Source of the DNA: Verrucomicrobiota bacterium
GTDB taxonomy: Bacteria > Verrucomicrobiota > Verrucomicrobiia > Opitutales > Intestinicryptomonadaceae
NCBI GenBank assembly: GCA_003343565.1
Contig: QALA01000084.1
Span: forward strand, 1 to 19,044
DNA length: 19,044 nucleotides
Direction: 5' to 3'
Shown here: piece after piece, positions 8,149-15,131 of the stretch
How positions within the stretch are numbered: the first letter of the stretch is position 1
Layout: every line of letters begins with the position of its first letter
Notes under the pieces: model-generated
Databases searched by the model: none
What the model saw: only the letters and a program-made list of their open reading frames with translations
What the model was told of the DNA's origin: nothing
Program-made: the position numbers and the translations under genes

Positions 8149-8495
8149 ATATTTTTTTTGCAAAAAAACCTCCCGCGACAAACGCCGCCGCAACCTTTGA
8201 AAGCAAAAAAATATTTTGCACGCGCGACAAGAGACAAAAATAAAAGCCGAAAAGAATCACTCGCAAGAAACACATTGCGACACAAAGCAAACGCCCCACC
8301 GCCGACGCCAAAACAAGAAATTCCGCACACTTTCACAAAAAAAATTGCGCGACTGCAAAATGGACAAAACGCAACCTATTTTGCCTGCGCCCCACCGCCG
8401 CTGCCGCGATGCCCGAAAACTAAAAAATATTTTGCGCGCTCGCCGAAAATAAAAGCCGAAAGGCGTCAGCCGCAAATTGCCTGCGCCCCCCGCCG
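8149..8495. repeat. Degenerate direct repeats of an A/T-tract plus GC-motif unit
   Basis: Two clear copies of an AAAAAATATTTTGC core followed by AAAATAAAAGCCGAAA occur at 8205-8255 and 8421-8463. Each is followed by the motif GCGCCCC(A/C)CCGCCG or a close variant (8292-8304 and 8482-8495). A weaker copy (A-run, TTGCGCG, then TTGCCTGCGCCCCACCGCCG) lies at 8336-8400, and a possible fourth begins at 8149. Units are about 65-100 bases and irregularly spaced, so this is not a CRISPR array. Confidence 0.6.
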
Positions 8496-8533
8496 CGCGC
8501 GCCAAAGTCAAACCGGAGATTTGCCAAGCCGCG

Positions 8534-8567
8534 CAAAGTGCGGGTTTATTCAAAGTGCGGGTTTATT
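8534..8567. repeat. Perfect tandem duplication of 17 bases
   Basis: CAAAGTGCGGGTTTATT occurs at 8534-8550 and again at 8551-8567 without any mismatch. It lies 8 bases beyond the stop codon of the phosphatase-like gene, in its 3' untranslated region. Confidence 0.95.
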
Positions 8568-8575
8568 TTATCCAA

Positions 8576-9748
8576 CTACGGATTTCTCGACTTTATATCG
8601 GAAGAATACAGGACGCTTCCGTCTTTGAGAGAAAGCAGTGACGCGGTCAAATTTCCGTCCGGCGACACTTTCAGCAGGGCAAATCCCGCAAGCGGTTCGG
8701 AATATATTGCGTACTTCTTGTCCTTGTAGTGGTCTCCCGCGCGCAGCGAAGTATTTATATACGGGGTTCCGGATTCCGTCTTGGCGAACTCCATGTAGTA
8801 TCCGAAACCGCTAATGCAAAGGCTTCCCTTTGCGAACTCGCGCTCCCATATTCCCTTGTCGGTGCGCCGCATGGCGGGATTGCTCTCGTTGTAAAGCGTC
8901 ACGAGAAACTTCTCGCCGGCCGCCGAAAGGCTCTTGCGGTACCAGTCGAACTGCTCGGAATCTTCGCCTATCTCGCGGCACGACTGCCAACCTGTTCCCA
9001 TGTCTACTATATGGTTGGAGTCGAGGGCGAATACCCGAAGGCCGAAATCCGGAAGCGCAAACTGCCACGCCCACGTCTTGTCGGGCAGGACAAAAAATTT
9101 GCAATACGACTTCGCCTCCACATCGTACACCGGATTTTCCTTGGGCGGGCGCTTCTTCCCGCGCGGAGTCATCTGCTTGTCGTGGTTGCCGAGTATGGGC
9201 ATGAATATTGTCGAGCGCAACGCGCCCTGCCCCTGCGCCGCCATTTGGCGATAAACGCCGATATCTCCGGGCGCGTACGGCCTGTCTTTCGTATACAGGC
9301 ACGCAACGTTGTCGCCGCAGGTAAAAATCACGTGAGGATCGGAATATTTCGCCACCTTTTCCAACAGTCTGCCCGCCCCGGCCAAATTGCCGACCACCGC
9401 CGCGCGAAACTCCCCGCCCTTCGACGGATAACCTTTAAAGGAGCACAATTCCGACGATTTGCCGCCGGTGTTTACCTTGTAAAAATAGTTGCAATCCCGC
9501 TTCGGTATCGGCACGCGGACGCGGTGCAAATTTCCCGACGACTCGGCCTTGAACTCCTTTAAATTGTCCTTGTCGGTTCCGAAACTGGCCGAAGAGTCTC
9601 CGGAGCTATCGCATATCCAATTTACGGTCAGGGCGTCCGCATCGTTCGACGAATGCGTCAGCCAAATAATGAAGCCGTCCTCCGCGGCCGACAATGCGGC
9701 GGCGAGAACGGAGAAGGTCAACGTGCACAACAATTTTTTCATAATCAT
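8576..9748 (-). CDS. Exported metallophosphoesterase-like protein with degenerate active site
   Basis: 390 residues from ATG 9748 (alternatives: ATG 9742, or TTG 9778, which would add residues before the signal peptide). The signal peptide is MIMKKLLCTLTFSVLAAALS, cleaved near SAA (residue 22). A beta-rich N-terminal domain (about 25-110), like the fibronectin-type domain of purple acid phosphatases, precedes a calcineurin-like phosphoesterase domain with CGDN (144-147) and GNHD (187-190). Other expected metal ligands are missing: the first Asp motif reads VVGN (N121), the VxxH position reads VTLYN (283-287), and the GHxH position reads GFGY (314-317). The protein is therefore probably not a normal phosphatase. 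It is transcribed alone from a good promoter. The ligand or substrate is unknown. Confidence 0.85.
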   Translation of the reverse strand: MIMKKLLCTLTFSVLAAALSAAEDGFIIWLTHSSNDADALTVNWICDSSGDSSASFGTDKDNLKEFKAESSGNLHRVRVPIPKRDCNYFYKVNTGGKSSELCSFKGYPSKGGEFRAAVVGNLAGAGRLLEKVAKYSDPHVIFTCGDNVACLYTKDRPYAPGDIGVYRQMAAQGQGALRSTIFMPILGNHDKQMTPRGKKRPPKENPVYDVEAKSYCKFFVLPDKTWAWQFALPDFGLRVFALDSNHIVDMGTGWQSCREIGEDSEQFDWYRKSLSAAGEKFLVTLYNESNPAMRRTDKGIWEREFAKGSLCISGFGYYMEFAKTESGTPYINTSLRAGDHYKDKKYAIYSEPLAGFALLKVSPDGNLTASLLSLKDGSVLYSSDIKSRNP

Positions 9749-9806
9749 ACCGAACGGCGTTTTGATGCAGGAAGACAACCCCCGCCGTCCTGTTTAATTG
9801 CATTAA

Positions 9807-9834
9807 ATTATAAGCCCGAAACTTACAAGCGCAA
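9807..9834 (-). promoter_or_regulatory. Sigma70-type promoter of the phosphoesterase-like gene
   Basis: On the minus strand a perfect -10 TATAAT (9812-9807) is preceded after 16 bases by TTGCGC (9834-9829). The predicted leader is about 50 bases. Confidence 0.6.
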
Positions 9835-9896
9835 AAAGAACTTTACCTCTCAAATTACCCCAATCCTCCGCCCTCGGCCGCTTTGGGGGCACACTC

Positions 9897-9953
9897 TGCG
9901 CCGCACGCGCGCCATTGCCTCCGCCGGCGTGCGGCATGCGCGCAGCCTTTTTT
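9897..9953 (+). terminator. Hairpin with 9-bp perfect stem followed by a T6 run
   Basis: GCCGCACGC (9900-9908) pairs perfectly with GCGTGCGGC (9927-9935) over an 18-base loop. Outer bases CTGC and GCAG can extend it around a bulge. T6 at 9948-9953 follows. No plus-strand gene lies upstream, so it may end an unannotated transcript or simply be structured DNA. Confidence 0.35.
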
Positions 9954-10108
9954 AAGTATTGCCCTTTAAGAAAGCGGGAACACCCTGTTTTTTTCTCCCC
10001 GTTTTCCCGGCAAAAACCGTTGCGGAAAAAATTTTTCGCAGGACAGCGAACAAAACTAAAAAAAACGCCGAAAGAAAAAAGAGAAACCGCCGCCGTTTCA
10101 AAAAATCG

Positions 10109-10144
10109 AAAAAAATGCGGCGCGCGAACTTCGGAGAGCGCGCC
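10109..10144 (-). terminator. Orphan rho-independent terminator on the minus strand
   Basis: On the minus strand GGCGCGC (10144-10138), a 12-base loop and GCGCGCC (10125-10119) form a perfect 7-bp stem. After three bases comes T7 (10115-10109). No minus-strand gene ends here: the sequence upstream on that strand is antisense to birA. It may protect the phosphoesterase promoter from read-through. Confidence 0.5.
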
Positions 10145-10227
10145 AAAGAGGCGAAAAAATAGCCGCGCGAAAAAATCGGGTATTTTTATTGACTGTAAAA
10201 AAGCGCCGAAAGACACTTGGCGCAGAT

Positions 10228-11058
10228 ATGGATTCCAACGGACTTGAAAAGCTCGGAGAATATTTGGCGGCGCACTCGGTCGGGGCGACGGTCGATTTCT
10301 TCGAGAGCGCGGAGAGCACGAACGCGCTCGCGCTTTCATTGCTTGAAGAAAGGCTTGCCGGAAGCAAAGTTGCGGGGTCGTTCGCAGTGGTCGCGGAAAA
10401 TCAGACGGCCGGTCGCGGCAGATTTTCGCGAAAGTGGGTATCGCGCAAGGGGGCGTCGATATGCATATCGGTCGCGGTGCCCATTTCAAGGCAGGCAAGG
10501 GCTGCGGAATCGTTTACGGTGCGCGCCGGGACGCTTTTGTGCATGGGGCTTCGCGCCGAGTTTCTTTCGGATACGTTCGTCAAATGGCCGAACGACATCT
10601 ATTCGCGAGACGGGAAAAAAATCTGCGGAATACTGTCCGAATTCAGGCCTTCGCGCGGCGGAAGGCAGCCGCATTGGGCGATACTGGGAGTCGGCATGAA
10701 TTTCGACTTCTCCAAATTGGATTCCCCCCTGCCCGGCGAAATATCGGAAATATGCGCCGATTTAAAGAGCGTCTCCGCCCGCCGCGAATTTACCGCCTGC
10801 GAGGCCGCCGCGCAAATAGTCAAGGCCGCCGTCAAAGCCGCAGAGGAGACGGAAAATCCCGCCGCCGACCTCCCGAAACTCTTTGCCAAAGTTGATTTTC
10901 TGCGCGGCAAACCCGTCTGCGTATCCGTCGGAAACAGGACGCTGGAGGGAATCGCATGCGGGGTGGACGCGTCGGGAAAACTCGCGCTTCGCACCGCCAA
11001 TGGCTGCGAATTTATCGCCGGGGGAGAGGCCTCCTTGCGGACGGACAAAAAGATATAA
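10228..11058 (+). CDS. birA: Biotin--[acetyl-CoA-carboxylase] ligase without DNA-binding domain
   Basis: 276 residues from ATG 10228 (a TTG at 10189 would extend it by 13 basic residues with no family support). The protein makes biotinyl-AMP and attaches biotin to carrier proteins such as AccB in the cytoplasm. Visible motifs are ESTN (29-32), the biotin/ATP loop GRGRFSRKW (62-70), KWPND (119-123), KICGIL (131-136) with the catalytic-region Lys, and AILGVGMNF (151-159). A short SH3-like C-terminal domain follows (about 225-275). There is no N-terminal helix-turn-helix, so it is the monofunctional (class I) type and not a repressor. No good ribosome binding site is visible. A terminator follows at 11243. 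Confidence 0.94.
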   Translation: MDSNGLEKLGEYLAAHSVGATVDFFESAESTNALALSLLEERLAGSKVAGSFAVVAENQTAGRGRFSRKWVSRKGASICISVAVPISRQARAAESFTVRAGTLLCMGLRAEFLSDTFVKWPNDIYSRDGKKICGILSEFRPSRGGRQPHWAILGVGMNFDFSKLDSPLPGEISEICADLKSVSARREFTACEAAAQIVKAAVKAAEETENPAADLPKLFAKVDFLRGKPVCVSVGNRTLEGIACGVDASGKLALRTANGCEFIAGGEASLRTDKKI

Positions 11059-11242
11059 CTTCGCGAACTGGCCGCACGCTTGCAAAAGCGGTACATCGCC
11101 TGCGTTCGGGACAACTTCGCCAATATATTCCCTCCCCCCCTCCATATCCCCTTCCTCCATACCTGCCGCCGCAATCGCGGCGTTTCCATAACTAAAATCC
11201 CCCATGCCCGAATGCCGTGCGAATGCGCGCGCAGCCGAAAGC

Positions 11243-11269
11243 GCGGCGTTCAACGCCGCTTACGTTTTT
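11243..11269 (+). terminator. Probable rho-independent terminator downstream of birA
   Basis: GCGGCG (11243-11248) and CGCCGC (11254-11259) pair over a TTCAA loop and are followed by TTACGTTTTT. It lies 184 bases after the birA stop. Confidence 0.5.
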
Positions 11270-11387
11270 GAGCCGACGCCAAACTTCGCCTTCGCGCCAT
11301 TGTAGCCGCGGCGCATCAAAGGCTCAAACTTTCCCTCCTCCGGCGACAATTTCTAAGCCGAAAAGAGCCTTCGGGCGGCGTTTTTTT
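11270..11387 (+). ncRNA. Possible small RNA or leader between two terminators, ending in a T7 run
   Basis: The interval lies between the birA terminator and the lepA promoter and ends in a second terminator-like structure: CCGAA (11358-11362) pairs with TTCGG (11370-11374), or GCC with GGC around a TTCG tetraloop, followed by GCGGCG and T7 (11381-11387). AAGGCTC (11319-11325) is complementary to GAGCCTT (11365-11371) and would compete with that hairpin. No promoter was identified and no known RNA family was recognised, so this is tentative. Confidence 0.25.
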
Positions 11388-11390
11388 GTC

Positions 11391-11419
11391 TTGAAATGCG
11401 AGGGCGCGAATGGGATTAT
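11391..11419 (+). promoter_or_regulatory. Sigma70-type promoter of lepA
   Basis: TTGAAA (11391-11396) and GATTAT (11414-11419) are separated by 17 bases. The start of transcription would fall near 11426. AAGGGA at 11432-11437 follows as a closely spaced ribosome binding site. It probably drives lepA-lepB. Confidence 0.6.
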
Positions 11420-11440
11420 GAAAGATTAAAAAAGGGATAG

Positions 11441-13240
11441 ATGGAAGATCTGGACAAGATTAGAAATTTCTGCATCATAGCGCACGTCGACCACGGCAAA
11501 ACCACTTTGTCGGACAGGCTGCTTGAGGCCACAAACACCGTCGAAAAGCGCGAGATGCAGGACCAGCTGCTCGACTCCATGGATCTGGAGCGGGAGCGCG
11601 GCATAACCATCAAATGCCACCCCGTTTCCATGCGCTACCGCCACAACGGAGCGGAATATCTGCTCAACCTCATAGACACTCCCGGGCACGTCGATTTCTC
11701 CTACGAAGTTTCGCGCTCGCTGGCGGCGTGCGAGGGGGCGCTTTTGCTGATAGACGCGGCGCAGGGAGTCGAGGCGCAGACGGTGGCAAACGCCATGCTC
11801 GCAGTCGGACAGGGGCTGGAGATCATTCCCATCATAAACAAGGTCGACCTGCCCTCCGCCCAGCCGGAAGTCTGCAAAAAGCAGGTCGAGGACATACTCG
11901 CAATCCCCGCGGACGACGCAATACTGGCCAGCGGAAAATCCGGACTGGGCATAGGGGAAATACTCAATGCCGTCGTCGAGAGAATCCCCCCGCCGAGACT
12001 CGCCGACTACCCCGCCGCGCGCGCGCTGATTTTCGACTGCGTGTTCGACGCCTACAAGGGAGTCATATGCTACGTGCGCGTATTTTCCGGCGCAATCAAG
12101 CCGGGCGACGAAATAATTTTCATGAGCGGCAACAGGCGCGCCGCGGTCAAGGAGGTCGGGGCGTTCAGGCCGACGATGCGTCCCGAAAAGTCGCTGGAGG
12201 CCGGCTGCACGGGGTACGTCGTCGGAAACGTGAAGGAGATTTCCGACATACGGATAGGCGACACAATCACCCTCGCCGCCTCGCCCGCGGAAGAGATGCT
12301 GCCCGGCTACAAGGAAGTAAAGCCCATGGTGTTTTCCGGAATATATCCGGTGGACACCTCCGAATACGAGAAGCTGAAGGCGTCGATTGCCAAGCTCCAG
12401 CTGAACGACTCCGCGCTGGCGTTCCAGCCGGAAAGTTCCGCCGCGCTCGGCTTCGGCTACCGGTGCGGATTCCTCGGCCTGCTGCACATGGAGATCGTTC
12501 AGGAAAGGCTCAGGCGCGAATACGGGTTGGACATAATTTCGACATATCCCAGCGTCGTTTACAAACTCGACCTGACGGACGGCTCGCATATTGAAATAGA
12601 CAATCCCTGCCGCCTTCCCGACCCGTCGCTGATAAGCGCCATTTACGAGCCGAAAATCAGGGCCAACATTCTCATACCGACCGATTCCATCGGCGACATG
12701 CTCGCCCTGATCGCCGAAAAGCGCGGCTACTGCGAGCGCACCGAAAATATCGACGACCGCCGCGTAATGCTGACCTGCACGCTTCCGCTTAACGAGATAC
12801 TCGTGGATTTCAACGACAGGCTGAAGAGCATAACCCGCGGCTACGGCAGCCTCGACTACGAAATGTGCGGATACGAAAAGGGCAAGCTCGTCCGCCTGGA
12901 CATACTGGTAAACGGCGAGCAAATCGACGCGTTCAGCTCCATCGTCCACGAGGACAGAGCGGAATCCAAGGGGCGCGCCCTCTGCGAGAAGCTCAAGAAC
13001 ATACTGCCGCGCCAGATGTTCAAAGTGGCGATACAGGCGGCCATAGGCGGCAAAATCATCGCGCGCGAAACAATAGGCTCGTTCCGCAAGGACGTCACCG
13101 CAAAGTGCTACGGCGGCGACATCACCAGAAAGCGCAAGCTTCTGGAAAAGCAGAAGGAGGGCAAAAAGCGCATGAAGCAAATAGGAAAAGTGTCGATACC
13201 GCAGGAGGCTTTCGTCGACGTTCTAAAATCGGGCGCATAA
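11441..13240 (+). CDS. lepA: Elongation factor 4 (LepA), ribosome back-translocating GTPase
   Basis: 599 residues, exactly the family length. GTPase motifs are AHVDHGKTT (14-22), GITIK (54-58), DTPGH (79-83) and NKVD (133-136). The G5 loop reads ASGKSG where most LepA have SAKTG. The LepA-specific C-terminal domain is complete, with GRALCEKLKNILPRQMF, IGGKIIARETIG and a basic end containing YGGDITRKRKLLEKQKEGKK, which is needed for tRNA/ribosome contact. LepA acts on stalled or mis-translocated ribosomes. The gene is followed after 39 bases by lepB, the classic lepA-lepB pair. Confidence 0.98.
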   Translation: MEDLDKIRNFCIIAHVDHGKTTLSDRLLEATNTVEKREMQDQLLDSMDLERERGITIKCHPVSMRYRHNGAEYLLNLIDTPGHVDFSYEVSRSLAACEGALLLIDAAQGVEAQTVANAMLAVGQGLEIIPIINKVDLPSAQPEVCKKQVEDILAIPADDAILASGKSGLGIGEILNAVVERIPPPRLADYPAARALIFDCVFDAYKGVICYVRVFSGAIKPGDEIIFMSGNRRAAVKEVGAFRPTMRPEKSLEAGCTGYVVGNVKEISDIRIGDTITLAASPAEEMLPGYKEVKPMVFSGIYPVDTSEYEKLKASIAKLQLNDSALAFQPESSAALGFGYRCGFLGLLHMEIVQERLRREYGLDIISTYPSVVYKLDLTDGSHIEIDNPCRLPDPSLISAIYEPKIRANILIPTDSIGDMLALIAEKRGYCERTENIDDRRVMLTCTLPLNEILVDFNDRLKSITRGYGSLDYEMCGYEKGKLVRLDILVNGEQIDAFSSIVHEDRAESKGRALCEKLKNILPRQMFKVAIQAAIGGKIIARETIGSFRKDVTAKCYGGDITRKRKLLEKQKEGKKRMKQIGKVSIPQEAFVDVLKSGA

Positions 13241-13279
13241 ATAAAAAAAGCGCGCAAACAAACCAAGGCAGACGCAACC

Positions 13280-14590
13280 ATGTTCGGACTATTTTCCAAA
13301 AAGGGCAAAAAGGCGGCAAAGGAATTTCTTTCGCAGGCCGAAAAGGTGTACAACTACCGCCGCGACGCAATGCCGGAGGGCGACAGCGCGCTGATGTTTT
13401 CGCTCCTCAACGAGATGGAGGAGCTCATTCTCGACGGCAAGGCCGAATCGCACGAATTTAAAAAGGGCGAGGAAAAACTGGAATCCCTGATGCGCAAGTA
13501 CGGCGGCATGATTTATCCGCTCTCGTCGATATCGGACTATGTCGACACCATCATTGTCGCCGGAATACTCGCCATAGGCATACGCAGCTTTTTTCTTCAG
13601 CCGTTCAAGATTCCGACAAACTCGATGTATCCGAGCTTCTACGGAATGACGTCGAGGGTTTACAAGGCCGGCGAGAACTCTCCCGCGCTTCCGGAGAAGA
13701 TATGGCGCTCGATAAGGCTCGGCGCGTGGAATTACAATCTGGCCTCCCCTGCCGACGGCGAACTATTGCTGGAAATCAACAGCCCCGCAGTCATGCAGCA
13801 AAAGGGCGGCGCGTTCGGATTTGAATTTAAAAAGACCAAAAAATTCGGCTTTTGGCCGAGCGTCGAGCGCGAATACGAATTTTTGGCCGGGGGAAAGAAA
13901 GTGTCCGTCGCGGTGCCGGCGGACTTCAATCTCGACGGGGTGATAATGCAGGCCTATCCCGTTGCGGGCGCGAAGGGAAGCGGAACCGAAAGCGGGGATC
14001 AGGAAGACATTATAAAATATCTCAACGCGGCGGCAGCGGCGGGAAAGTTCACCGAGCGCGGCGGCAAGCTCTACATGAAGCTCGCCGACATTAAGCGCGG
14101 GGACAGAATCCTGAACTTCGACATTCTCGGCGGAGACATGCTTTTTGTCGACAGGTTTACATACAATTTCAGAAAGCCCAAAGTCGGCGAGCCAATCGTG
14201 TTCCTTACGAAGTACTGCGAAGGCATGACGCGCCGCAACGGGGGCGTTCCGGACGACAAATACTACATCAAGCGGCTGGTCGGCGAGGGGGGCGACACGC
14301 TCCAAGTGCGGGAATCGACGCTCTACCGCAACGGAAATCCGGCGCAGGGCAGCCACGCGTTCGCCAAAAACGCCGCGAAATACGGGGACTACTGCGGATA
14401 CCAAGCCGACGGCGCGCTGGCCGACGGCGCGACCGTAAAGGTATCCCCAAAGCACTATTACGCGATGGGCGACAACTCAAAAAACAGTCTGGACAGCCGC
14501 TATTGGGGCGAAGTGCCCGACCGCGCGGTCGTCGGCAAGAGCCTGATAATATTCTATCCGTTCACATCGCGCTGGGGCGCCACGAAATAG
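13280..14590 (+). CDS. lepB: Signal peptidase I with long insert
   Basis: 436 residues, longer than most type I signal peptidases. A basic, helical cytoplasmic N-terminus (1-80) leads to one membrane segment (about 88-104). Box B reads FKIPTNSMYPS with nucleophile Ser115 (usually IPSGSM). The general-base Lys is K331 in YYIKRLVGEGGD, and box E is YYAMGDNSKNSLDSRYWGEV (GDNS 397-400), so the catalytic dyad is intact. About 216 residues separate Ser and Lys, against about 55 in E. coli, giving an insert of roughly 160 residues in the periplasmic domain. The enzyme removes signal peptides of exported proteins. Co-transcription with lepA is likely (39-base gap). It is followed by only a weak hairpin (AAAAC-GGG-GTTTT, 14598-14610). 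Confidence 0.95.
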   Translation: MFGLFSKKGKKAAKEFLSQAEKVYNYRRDAMPEGDSALMFSLLNEMEELILDGKAESHEFKKGEEKLESLMRKYGGMIYPLSSISDYVDTIIVAGILAIGIRSFFLQPFKIPTNSMYPSFYGMTSRVYKAGENSPALPEKIWRSIRLGAWNYNLASPADGELLLEINSPAVMQQKGGAFGFEFKKTKKFGFWPSVEREYEFLAGGKKVSVAVPADFNLDGVIMQAYPVAGAKGSGTESGDQEDIIKYLNAAAAAGKFTERGGKLYMKLADIKRGDRILNFDILGGDMLFVDRFTYNFRKPKVGEPIVFLTKYCEGMTRRNGGVPDDKYYIKRLVGEGGDTLQVRESTLYRNGNPAQGSHAFAKNAAKYGDYCGYQADGALADGATVKVSPKHYYAMGDNSKNSLDSRYWGEVPDRAVVGKSLIIFYPFTSRWGATK

Positions 14591-14623
14591 GAGCCGCAAA
14601 ACGGGGTTTTCATAAGTGTTGCA

Positions 14624-14651
14624 TTGATCGGGAAATTCTATTTTTTAGACT
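14624..14651 (+). promoter_or_regulatory. Candidate promoter for the small secreted ORF and secA
   Basis: TTGATC (14624-14629) and TAGACT (14646-14651, 4 of 6) are separated by 16 bases. Transcription would start near 14657-14659, at the ATG of the small ORF, which would make that mRNA leaderless. Confidence 0.4.
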
Positions 14652-14656
14652 GGCAT

Positions 14657-15121
14657 ATGTTCAAACTGACCCGAAACCTGTCGATAGCCTGCGGACTCAT
14701 GGCGGTGTGCGCGCAGGCGTTGTGCGCGGCTGGGTCGGCAATGGCCGCGGCGGACGCGCGGTCGGCGGAATCGGCGGCAAAAATATGCGCGCAAGCCCTC
14801 AGAAATTTCGCCGTAAAGGCGCTAAAGACGCACAGCCACACCGCGGCAAATACCGGAACGCGCCCGGCGGGGGGGCTTCCCACGTCGGGAGGGCTTCCCA
14901 CATTGGTATCGCAATGTCCGAGGGACATTCTTTCGGGGTTTTCCGGCAGCGAAGACATTTTGCTTTCTCCGTTTGCGTGCGCAGATTTTTCCGACGCGCG
15001 CGCCTGCGCGTTGCGGACGGCGCGAATTTCCCTTCATAGCGGCTCTTCGAATCGTTCGGCCGCCGCTTTGGAGCGCGCCCTGCCCCCGATACGCGGGCCG
15101 ACGGACGGCGTTCAATCCTGA
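14657..15121 (+). CDS. Candidate SecM-like secretion-monitor arrest peptide upstream of secA
   Basis: 154 residues from ATG 14657; a TTG at 14624 would add 11 residues before the signal peptide and is less likely. Codon use matches the neighbours (GC-rich third positions, ATA for Ile). The N-terminus is a plausible signal peptide: MFKLTRN, hydrophobic LSIACGLMAVCAQALCAAGS, cleavage near AMA (residue 30). The middle is low-complexity, with a GGLPT-S-GGLPT duplication (72-82), and has no recognised domain. The end is RALPPIRGP (140-148) followed by six residues. SecM of E. coli has a signal peptide, ends in GIRAGP plus four residues, and lies directly upstream of secA, and RAPP-type arrest peptides also regulate Sec genes. 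Here RALP and IRGP resemble these motifs, but the F/W residues of SecM are not conserved. I infer a functional analogue, not a proven homologue. No ribosome binding site is visible. Confidence 0.55.
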   Translation: MFKLTRNLSIACGLMAVCAQALCAAGSAMAAADARSAESAAKICAQALRNFAVKALKTHSHTAANTGTRPAGGLPTSGGLPTLVSQCPRDILSGFSGSEDILLSPFACADFSDARACALRTARISLHSGSSNRSAAALERALPPIRGPTDGVQS

Positions 15122-15131
15122 CCCGAAGTTG

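Larger units (their letters stand above)
7882..8575. other. 0.7-kb non-coding, repeat-rich interval between folC and the phosphatase-like gene
   Basis: No open frame here has a convincing protein signature, and the frames that exist translate simple repeats. The interval holds the folC promoter, an 8-base tandem repeat, several degenerate units mixing A/T tracts with GC-rich motifs, and a perfect 17-base duplication. Base composition is strongly strand-asymmetric (A- and C-rich on the plus strand). It could hold decayed sequence or a non-coding RNA on the minus strand; neither can be decided from sequence alone. Confidence 0.6.
9779..10227. other. Non-coding interval with strong hairpins between the divergent phosphoesterase-like gene and birA
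   Basis: No supported protein frame. Besides the phosphoesterase promoter it contains a long hairpin with a T-run (9900-9953), a minus-strand terminator-like hairpin (10109-10144), and long A-rich tracts. A weak candidate birA promoter is present: TTGACT at 10189-10194 and GACACT at 10212-10217, separated by 17 bases. Confidence 0.6.

Noticed and set aside
8149..8495. CRISPR array
   Set aside because: Repeats are degenerate, unit length and spacing vary, and no cas gene is present.
7955..8553. Minus-strand frames of about 100-120 codons between folC and the phosphatase-like gene
   Set aside because: Their translations are Arg/Phe/Cys-rich products of the DNA repeats, overlap each other in different frames, and lack ribosome binding sites or recognisable motifs.
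9803..10498. Minus-strand frame of 231 codons overlapping birA
   Set aside because: It lies half antisense to birA and crosses the terminator hairpin and A-rich tracts. Composition is that of a shadow frame.
14598..14610. Terminator after lepB (AAAAC-GGG-GTTTT)
   Set aside because: The stem is five AT-rich pairs with only four T, too weak to support. Read-through from lepB into the SecM-like ORF and secA remains possible.
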